Of a DNA stretch of 9,284 nt, positions 1-5,668 are shown one piece after another; position 1 is the stretch's first letter; each line of letters starts with the position of its first letter. The translations under genes and the position numbers were made by a program. The notes under the pieces are model-generated. The model ran no database searches. It had not been told where the DNA came from and saw nothing but the letters and a program-made list of their open reading frames with translations. This stretch comes from Acidimicrobiia bacterium (lineage in GTDB: Bacteria; Actinomycetota; Acidimicrobiia; Acidimicrobiales; CATQHL01): NCBI GenBank assembly GCA_021296435.1, contig JAGWAK010000054.1, forward strand, positions 1 to 9,284, given 5' to 3'.

Positions 1-1313
1 CCCACGTCGACCGCGCCCGTCGGTTCGACGCGCACCAGCAGGCGCGGCCGAGTGCGCAGCCACTTGCCGATGACGACCTTCTGGGCGTTGCCGCCCGAGA
101 GGGTCGACAGTTCGGCTTCCGGCTCGGGCGGGCGGACGTCGAAACGATTCAGCAGTGTCCGCGCCTGACCTCTCTCGGCGCGTCCGCGGATCCGCCGCAA
201 CGACGGTTTGTCGGGGTTCATGAAGATGTTCTCGCGCAGCGTCAACTCCGTGGCCGCGCCTTCCTCGACGCGATCGGCGGGGATGTACGCGATGCCGGCC
301 GCCATGGCATCGACGGGATCGCTCGGCCGGAATTCCCGACCTCCCAGCGCCATCGATCCTCCCGTCGTCGGCTCCAGACCGAAGAGCATCCGCCCGAACG
401 TGTGATGACCCGAGTCGGCCAGTCCCGTGACCGCCACCATCTCCCCTTCCCGCACCGAGAGCGAGAGCGGTCCGAATCCACCACCGGTCAGGTAGCGCAC
501 CGACAGCACATCCGTCTCCGCCGCGGCATGCGCATCGACTGCCACAGGCGCCACCTCGCGGCCCACGATCAGCGTCACCAACTCGGATTCGGTGAGTCCG
601 TCGATGTCTCTGGTTGCCACGGTCCTGCCGTCGCGAATAACGCTGACCCGGTCGCAGATTCCCATGACCTCGTCGATGCGATGGGTGATCAACACGATGG
701 CAACGCCCTCGGATCGAAGGCGCCGCAGGATCGCGAACAGGTCGCGCACGGCCCCGGCGTGCAGGCTGGCGGTCGGCTCGTCGAGCACCAGCAGCCGGGC
801 GTCCGTTGCCACCGCCCGCGCGATCGCAACCTGCGCCCGCAGCGCGATCGGCAGGTCGGCAACCTCGGTGTCCACGTCGAGGTCGACGCCCATCCGAGCC
901 AGCGAGCTCCGGGCTCTGGCCCGGAGCTCGGAGCGGTCGATGCTGCCCCGGCGAGTGGGGAACCCAGCGGTCAACGCCACATTCTCCGCGATGGTGAGTG
1001 CGCCCACGAGGCCGTGCTGTTGGTGAATGAAGGCACAGCCACGTCTGGCGACCGCTTCGGGGCTGAAGCCAGCCAGGAGGACCTCGCCGAACAACTCCAC
1101 CGTGCCCGCGTCGGGGATCTCGACGCCGGCGGCGATCTTGACGAGCGTGGACTTTCCTGCGCCGTTCTCGCCCAACAGCCCGTGGATCTCGCCGGTGAGG
1201 ACCTCGAAGTCGGCCTCAGCCAGCGCGACCGTGCCGCCGTAGACCTTCGTCATGCCGCTGAAGCGGCCCGCGACAGGCTGGTTCTCTCCGGAGCCCCGTC
1301 CTGCCGCGGTCAC
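1..1313 (-). CDS. Sugar-type ABC importer ATPase, two nucleotide-binding domains (partial, 3' end beyond window)
   Basis: This is an RbsA/XylG/MglA-type ATPase that powers uptake of a sugar or sugar-like solute at the membrane; 437 codons are visible and the end lies off the left edge (family about 500). Domain 1 has a full Walker A (GENGAGKST, residues 48-56), Walker B LLVLDEPT (Asp178-Glu179) and the His of ITHR, but its signature reads LPIALRAQ, without the usual Ser. Domain 2 has a degenerate P-loop (GLADSGHHT, 297-305, no Lys), an intact signature LSGGNAQK (405-412), and a Walker B reading LVRVEPT in which the usual Asp before Glu430 is Val. The GTG start is chosen because family homology begins before Met21 (FSGMTKVYGG corresponds to the typical start of the fold); no strong Shine-Dalgarno is seen. 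It lies 19 bases after the binding-protein stop, so the two are probably co-transcribed. Substrate cannot be told. Confidence 0.9.
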   Translation of the reverse strand, partial: MTAAGRGSGENQPVAGRFSGMTKVYGGTVALAEADFEVLTGEIHGLLGENGAGKSTLVKIAAGVEIPDAGTVELFGEVLLAGFSPEAVARRGCAFIHQQHGLVGALTIAENVALTAGFPTRRGSIDRSELRARARSSLARMGVDLDVDTEVADLPIALRAQVAIARAVATDARLLVLDEPTASLHAGAVRDLFAILRRLRSEGVAIVLITHRIDEVMGICDRVSVIRDGRTVATRDIDGLTESELVTLIVGREVAPVAVDAHAAAETDVLSVRYLTGGGFGPLSLSVREGEMVAVTGLADSGHHTFGRMLFGLEPTTGGSMALGGREFRPSDPVDAMAAGIAYIPADRVEEGAATELTLRENIFMNPDKPSLRRIRGRAERGQARTLLNRFDVRPPEPEAELSTLSGGNAQKVVIGKWLRTRPRLLVRVEPTGAVDV

Positions 1314-1332
1314 CTCTGCGGTCCGTTGAGAG

Positions 1333-2844
1333 CTAGCCGATGCCCCAGAGCGCCCGGTACTCGGCACGGAAGTCGACGGCATCGGCGAACCTCTGGTCCT
1401 GGTCCAGATCGCTCGGCGCGTTGTCGGCGTCGAACAGCAGCACGCCAATGCCGAGATCCAGAGCACCGAGGTACGGCGCGCCGACGAGGCCCCGGATGGC
1501 CTGGTCGATGCCGGCCCAGGCCAGCCACTCCAGTGACGAGGCGGCAGTCAGCCAGGCGCCGCCGTTGATCACGTTCGTGAGACCCTCTTCGTTGGGATCC
1601 TTGTGCAGGACCTTCACATCGGAGCGGCCCGCCGTGCGCAGCGACTCGATGACGGCGGTGTCGCCGAGTGAGTACGGCATGATCAGGTACTCGACATCGG
1701 GGTTCTGGGCAAGGATGCCGCTGATGATGCCATCCACGGCGGCGGGATCGAATGCGTCGGTGATGAGCCAGTCCTGGATGTGCAGCGAGCAGCCGGCGCA
1801 CTGCGCCATGATCTGCTCCACCTCATCCGCGGTGGCGGCCAGGGTCGGGAACGTGGCATCCCGGATCATGCTCACGTTGGCGGTGCCGCCCGAGTCGGCG
1901 ATCACCGCGAATGCCTGCAGCGCGCCGAGCAGGGGACTCCGCAGCGACACGTAGGCGTCGTAGGCCGCGAGGGCGTCCGGATCGGGCTCGGGCAAGTCGG
2001 CCAATGAGATCGTGATGATCCCGGCGTCGGCGGCGAGGTCGAGTCGATCGCCGACGAGCGCTCCCGGAGCCGCCGCGCCCAGGATCACGTCAGGACCCTT
2101 GGCGATGGCGCTGTCGAACGCCGCCACGTAGCTCTCCGGCGTCCCGGCCCCGGCGATCATCTCGTGCTCCCAACCCAACTCGGCGGCAACCAGGTCGACG
2201 TAGTCGCTGACAGTGGAGCACGGGGGCACGGGTGCGCATGGGATGGTGACGATGCTGACCCCGCTCGGCGGTGTCGGGGTGGAGGAGGGGCCGCCCCAGG
2301 TCGTCAGCCCCATGACGTCGGCGGGAGTGTTGCCGATCTCCTTCAGCGACGTGACCATACCGGCGAGCGCTGCCTCGGTGATGCGCCGGGATTCGGCGAC
2401 GATCGGATCCTCTGCCGGCTCGAGGGCCTCAGCCGCCTCCGCGGCTTCGGCGGCTTCCGCGGCTGCGGCGCGCGCCTCGTCGGCTTCCTCCTGGGCGGCA
2501 GCAGCGTCGGCACGGGCCGCATCAGCTGTCGCCTGGGCCTCGGCGAGAGCCGCTTCGGCTGCGGCCACCGCCGCCTGGTTGCCCGACGCCGTCGCCTGCG
2601 CCAACTCGGCCGCGGCCTGCGCCGCCTGCGCCGCTGCCAGCGCCACGTCCGCTGCGGCCGCGGCATCGCCGGCCTCGGCGAGAGCGGACGCGGCAGTTGC
2701 GCCCGCGCCGGACGCGGCGCTCACCGCGGCGTCGATCTCGGCCGACGCGTCGTCACCGGTGCCTCCGCAGGCCGCGGCTGCGAGCGCGACCGCAAGGAAG
2801 ACTCCGAGCAGATTGAACAGGAAGTGCCGACGCATGATTCTCAT
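1333..2844 (-). CDS. ABC importer substrate-binding lipoprotein with alanine-rich coiled-coil stalk
   Basis: This 503-residue protein is likely the ligand-binding component of the adjacent sugar-type ABC importer, anchored outside the membrane. Residues 1-25 form a lipoprotein signal peptide (basic MRIMRR, then a hydrophobic stretch) ending in AAAC, with Cys26 as the likely lipidated residue. Residues about 33-142 are 55% alanine (61 of 110 by hand count) with regularly spaced Glu, Gln, Asp and Arg, predicting a long helical coiled coil. Residues about 148-503 resemble a type 1 periplasmic binding protein (Peripla_BP_4, sugar-binding-like): patterns such as FDSAIAKGPDVILGAA, DAGIITISL and ILAQNPDVEYLIMPYSLGDTAVIESL are typical of the two-lobed fold. 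Two close cysteine pairs (203/209 and 349/352) may form disulfides. ATG at 2844 is preferred over an in-frame ATG at 2904 because of the purine-rich site just upstream and the signal peptide that follows. The stop is TAG. Ligand unknown. Confidence 0.88.
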   Translation of the reverse strand: MRIMRRHFLFNLLGVFLAVALAAAACGGTGDDASAEIDAAVSAASGAGATAASALAEAGDAAAAADVALAAAQAAQAAAELAQATASGNQAAVAAAEAALAEAQATADAARADAAAAQEEADEARAAAAEAAEAAEAAEALEPAEDPIVAESRRITEAALAGMVTSLKEIGNTPADVMGLTTWGGPSSTPTPPSGVSIVTIPCAPVPPCSTVSDYVDLVAAELGWEHEMIAGAGTPESYVAAFDSAIAKGPDVILGAAAPGALVGDRLDLAADAGIITISLADLPEPDPDALAAYDAYVSLRSPLLGALQAFAVIADSGGTANVSMIRDATFPTLAATADEVEQIMAQCAGCSLHIQDWLITDAFDPAAVDGIISGILAQNPDVEYLIMPYSLGDTAVIESLRTAGRSDVKVLHKDPNEEGLTNVINGGAWLTAASSLEWLAWAGIDQAIRGLVGAPYLGALDLGIGVLLFDADNAPSDLDQDQRFADAVDFRAEYRALWGIG

Positions 2845-2966
2845 GATCCTCCTCTTGCACCGCGGTAAGACCGGGCGGCCCGGCCACAGGCAGGCCCCCG
2901 GCACAGAAATCGGACCCTAGCACGAGCCGCAGGATCGCCAGAAGCCGCTGCTAGCGTCACCCGGCG
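2845..2966. promoter_or_regulatory. Divergent intergenic region, probable promoters for both blocks
   Basis: This 122-base gap separates the leftward importer genes from the rightward catabolic block, so promoters and any shared operator should lie here. On the plus strand TAGCGT (2952-2957) fits the actinobacterial -10 pattern TANNNT; a start 6-7 bases downstream would fall within a few bases of the GTG at 2967, giving an almost leaderless mRNA. On the minus strand TAGGGT (2919-2914) fits the same pattern for the importer. No convincing -35 boxes were found. A short inverted repeat, CCGGG-CGG-CCCGG (2871-2883), lies in the importer leader and could be a hairpin or chance in GC-rich DNA. No regulator gene is in the window. 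Confidence 0.4.
2846..2856 (-). promoter_or_regulatory. Ribosome binding site for the substrate-binding lipoprotein
   Basis: On the minus strand AAGAGGAGGAT lies directly upstream of ATG at 2844, with a second in-frame ATG at 2835. Pairing through AGAGG leaves about 6 bases to the 2844 ATG, and pairing through AGGAGG leaves 12 to the 2835 ATG. The site rules out the in-frame ATG at 2904 but leaves the two downstream ATGs (three codons apart) not fully separated; 2844 is preferred. Confidence 0.7.
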
Positions 2967-3674
2967 GTGCTTCCCCTGCTGTACGTGGTGCGAATGGACG
3001 TCGAGGACAGCTACCTCGACGAGTTCGTGAAGTGGTACGACACGCGCCATGGCCCGGACCTCATCGACACGGGCTTCCACAGCTGCAACGCCTACCACTC
3101 CGTCGTCGGCGGACCGCTCATCTGCAACGTCTACGAGGTGCCCGACCTGGAGATCTTCTCCTCGGAGGCGTATGTCGACGTGCGCCGCAGGGACACGCAA
3201 CTGGTCGAGGTGGTGCTGGGAAAGATCAGCAACCACTCCAACACCACCTACGCGCAGGAGCTGACCGTGGGTGTCCCCGACGCCGCCCTGGAACCGGGCA
3301 ACCGACCGTCGCGGCGCGGGGCCGTGACCTCCCCGGTGGTGTCCACGCTGCGCCTCGACATCGCCGAGAGCGCCGAGGACCGGTTCCTGTCCTGGTACCG
3401 CGCCGGCGAGGCGGCGCGCCAGGCGGACCGCCCGGGATTCATCGCCGGGCGTGTCGGGCGCCAGAACGGCAAGCACCCGCTCTTCCCCTCCACCCAACCC
3501 GATTGGATCGTCCTCACCGAGTGGTCGACCGTCGCCGAGGCCATCGCCGATGGTGAGCCCGATGCGGTCGCCGACAGGTACCGCCAGGCGCTGGGCTCGG
3601 ACGTCTCGAACCTCGCATACAACGTGGCCGCCCTGAGCGCCACGCTGCTCAACGCCACAAACTGGACCGTCTGA
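2967..3674 (+). CDS. Tandem dimeric alpha/beta-barrel (ferredoxin-like) protein, EthD-like, function unknown
   Basis: This 235-residue soluble protein shows two similar halves. The first begins with a hydrophobic strand (LLYVVRMDV) followed by FVKWYDTRHGPDLI (residues 20-33), the strand-helix pattern of dimeric alpha/beta-barrel families such as EthD and related small proteins. The second has STLRLDI then FLSWYRAGEAAR (Trp143, Tyr144), so one chain may form the whole barrel. Such proteins are often companions of oxidative catabolic enzymes, acting as small oxygenases, decarboxylases, isomerases or proteins of unknown role; His28 is kept in the first half but the matching place in the second half is not a histidine. 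The GTG start has no Shine-Dalgarno, but a -10-like TAGCGT lies just upstream, so translation may be leaderless. It is the first gene of the rightward block, 26 bases before the luciferase-like gene. Fold assignment is fair; function is not known. Confidence 0.75.
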   Translation: MLPLLYVVRMDVEDSYLDEFVKWYDTRHGPDLIDTGFHSCNAYHSVVGGPLICNVYEVPDLEIFSSEAYVDVRRRDTQLVEVVLGKISNHSNTTYAQELTVGVPDAALEPGNRPSRRGAVTSPVVSTLRLDIAESAEDRFLSWYRAGEAARQADRPGFIAGRVGRQNGKHPLFPSTQPDWIVLTEWSTVAEAIADGEPDAVADRYRQALGSDVSNLAYNVAALSATLLNATNWTV

Positions 3675-3700
3675 GACCCTCGACCCACCGGGAACCGACA

Positions 3701-4726
3701 ATGAGGTTCAGCATCGCCCCCGCCGTCCAGAAGCTCGCAGGCGGCGAGCGCCGCCTCGACATGGACGGATTCCTCAGCGAGTGCCGCACCGCCGAGGACT
3801 CCGGCTGGTACGGCGCCTACACCGGCGAGAAGCACTCGGGTGACACCACCTACACCAGCAGCCCCATGCTGCTCTGCGCAGTCGGGCTGGCGGGGACGCG
3901 GCAGATGATGTTCGGCACCTGCGTCACCGTCCTGCCGGTCCATCATCCGGTGACGGTGGCCGAGGACGCCTCGGTGCTGGACGCCGTCTTCCCGGGGCGC
4001 TTCCGCCTCACGACCGGCGTCGGCTACTTCAGCGGTGACTTCGAGCCGTTCGGCGTGGGACTCGACGAGCGGAAGCAGCGCATGGACGTCGGGATGCAGG
4101 TCATCGAGGCGTTCCGGTCGGGCCGCCTCGGCGAGGTCCCCGATCCCTGGCAGGGCACGGTGCCGCGGCGGGACCCGGCCCTCGGAGCCGACAATCTGGA
4201 GGTGTTCATCGGGGCCTGGAGCGTGCCCGGCGTGCGCCGGGCGGCGCGCATGGCCGACGGGTGGATCACAGACCCCATCCGCAGCGGGCGCTGGATCAGC
4301 CATCTCGCCGACGTCTACCGCGCCGAGTGCGCCGCGGTCGGCAAGGAGCCCCGGATCGTGCTGTTCCGGGAGGCGTGGATGGACGAGACCGACGAAGCCG
4401 CCCGCGCCACCTACGGTCCGCACGTGCTCGGCTACTCGCGGGTGTACTTCGAGCGCGGCAACGCCTACGACGAGCGGTTCGATCCGTGGCTCGCCGAGGT
4501 GGGGAGCGCCGCCGACCTGCAACTTCACCACGTCCTTCCCGACCGCGTGCTCTGCGGATCGACCGAGACCTGGCTGGCGCAACTCGAGGAGTGGCGCCGC
4601 ACGTTGAACCCCGAGGAGATGCTGCTACGGCTGCGACACTTCCAGGGACCCTCACTCGGCGCCACCCTGGACGTCATCAGGTCGATCGGCGACTCCGTGA
4701 TCCCGCAGATGCAGGACCGTCCATGA
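3701..4726 (+). CDS. Luciferase-like (LLM class) flavin- or F420-dependent oxidoreductase
   Basis: This 341-residue protein matches the bacterial luciferase-like TIM-barrel superfamily, whose members use FMNH2 or coenzyme F420 for monooxygenation or hydride transfer on small molecules. Recognisable parts are the first strand MRFSIAP, AEDSGWYGAYTGEKH (about residues 31-45, the 'wavy' helix and strand usually involved in cofactor or substrate contacts), the conserved HHPVTVAEDASVLD (81-94), FPGRFRLTTGVGY (97-109) followed by DFEPFGV, and ARMADGWI in the second half. Length is normal for the family. The ATG is preceded by GGGAA at a suitable distance. Its stop codon overlaps the start of the next gene in an ATGA, implying translational coupling. 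Whether it uses FMN or F420 cannot be decided from sequence alone; either is plausible in an actinobacterium. In this context it may oxidise the imported compound or an intermediate. Confidence 0.88.
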   Translation: MRFSIAPAVQKLAGGERRLDMDGFLSECRTAEDSGWYGAYTGEKHSGDTTYTSSPMLLCAVGLAGTRQMMFGTCVTVLPVHHPVTVAEDASVLDAVFPGRFRLTTGVGYFSGDFEPFGVGLDERKQRMDVGMQVIEAFRSGRLGEVPDPWQGTVPRRDPALGADNLEVFIGAWSVPGVRRAARMADGWITDPIRSGRWISHLADVYRAECAAVGKEPRIVLFREAWMDETDEAARATYGPHVLGYSRVYFERGNAYDERFDPWLAEVGSAADLQLHHVLPDRVLCGSTETWLAQLEEWRRTLNPEEMLLRLRHFQGPSLGATLDVIRSIGDSVIPQMQDRP

Positions 4727-5649
4727 CCGTTCGCACCTGGGACGTGCCGGTCGGCCGGCGCGCCGACGGCGAGCCCTGGCGACTCCGGTTCCTCGAGGTG
4801 ACAGGCTCACGCCCCGGACCCACGACGGCGTTCGTCTCGGGGATCTTCGGCGACAAGCCGTTGGGTGTGCTGGCTCTCTGGGGCCTGCTGCGACGGCTCG
4901 AGACGGCGGATGACCTGGGCGGCACGGTCGTGCTCTGTCCCGCCGCCAACCCGCCTGCCCTGGAAGTGGGCACCCGCATCAGTCCCGACCATCTCTACCT
5001 GAACAGGGTGTTCCCGGGCGCGCCGGCGGGGTTCTTGACCAACCAGGTGGCGGCGGCTCTCATCGGCACCCTCACCGAGCGCACCGACTGTGTGGTGGAC
5101 CTGCACTCGGGAACGCCGACGATGGCTCTCTGGTACTCCTACGACTACGGGAACCCCGAGTTCACGGCATCCTTCGGCTACACCCCCGTGGTCTGCAACT
5201 TCGCCCAGCCCGGCCAGCTCTGCAAGGCGATCGCGGACGCCGGGGGCACCGCCGCTCTCGTGGAGTTCGGAGGGGGTGCCCTGGGCGACCCGAGCGTTGG
5301 TGTGGAAGGCTGCCTGAACGTGCTGCGCTACCGAGGTCAGCTGGGTGGAAGATCGACTGGGCCGCGCACCGTCCCACTCATCGACGGGGACGTGAGCCTC
5401 TACATGCCGTCGCAGGTCGGGGTGCTGACATCCCGCTACTCGACTACCGAGGTGGGGCGCCCGATCGAGGCGGGATGGGTGGCACGACTCGACTGTCCCG
5501 CCACCGGCGAGCGGCTCGAGGACTTCGCCATCGAGCGCACCGGGGGCCTGCTCATGCTGGCCAAGGTGTCGCCGACGATGATCGGTCCCGGCGACTTCGG
5601 GTCGGTGGTGGCCTTCCCGTCCGGTGAGATCGCCGTGCCGAACACCTGA
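4723..5649 (+). CDS. Succinylglutamate desuccinylase/aspartoacylase-like protein with altered zinc site
   Basis: This 308-residue protein resembles the succinylglutamate desuccinylase/aspartoacylase (AstE/AspA, M14-like) family, zinc hydrolases that cleave N-acyl amides. Matching parts are the first core strand and loop TTAFVSGIFGDKPLG (34-48), LCPAANPPALEVGTR (typical NPxAxxxxxR), DHLYLNRVFPG (the DLNRxFPG segment), VVDLHSG (Asp126, His128, Gly130) and ALVEFGGG with Glu181 at the place of the catalytic glutamate. The first zinc motif, normally GxHGxE, here reads GIFGDK, so His becomes Phe42 and Glu becomes Lys45; only His128 of the three zinc ligands remains. The C-terminal beta domain seems complete. 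The ATG at 4723 overlaps the preceding stop (ATGA), which fixes the start; upstream in-frame codons are shadow coding. It may be a non-hydrolytic binding or scaffolding member, or use different chemistry. Family is well supported, activity is not. Confidence 0.83.
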   Translation: MTVRTWDVPVGRRADGEPWRLRFLEVTGSRPGPTTAFVSGIFGDKPLGVLALWGLLRRLETADDLGGTVVLCPAANPPALEVGTRISPDHLYLNRVFPGAPAGFLTNQVAAALIGTLTERTDCVVDLHSGTPTMALWYSYDYGNPEFTASFGYTPVVCNFAQPGQLCKAIADAGGTAALVEFGGGALGDPSVGVEGCLNVLRYRGQLGGRSTGPRTVPLIDGDVSLYMPSQVGVLTSRYSTTEVGRPIEAGWVARLDCPATGERLEDFAIERTGGLLMLAKVSPTMIGPGDFGSVVAFPSGEIAVPNT

Positions 5650-5656
5650 GAGCCGT

Positions 5657-5663
5657 GAGGGTG
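5657..5663 (+). promoter_or_regulatory. Ribosome binding site deciding the GTG start of the mutase large subunit
   Basis: GAGGGTG lies 5 bases before the GTG at 5669. It supports that start over an in-frame ATG at 5624, which lies inside the end of the previous gene and would add 15 residues unlike the family. Confidence 0.6.
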
Positions 5664-5668
5664 ACGAC

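Noticed and set aside
402..1568. Long plus-strand open frame (388 codons) opposite the ABC ATPase
   Set aside because: It is the antisense of the ATPase frame, whose Walker and signature motifs are unmistakable; the plus-strand product is low-complexity and Arg/His/Gln-rich.
2871..2883. Inverted repeat CCGGG-CGG-CCCGG as an operator or terminator
   Set aside because: Arms are only 5 bases and such repeats are common by chance at this GC content; it has no T-run.
2164..2920. Plus-strand open frames rich in Ala, Gly and Arg opposite the binding protein
   Set aside because: They arise because the GCC/GCG-rich alanine stalk on the minus strand stays open in other frames; no start signal or family match.
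5624..5668. Upstream ATG start for the mutase large subunit
   Set aside because: It overlaps the end of the previous gene and adds residues unlike the family; the GTG at 5669 has a ribosome site.
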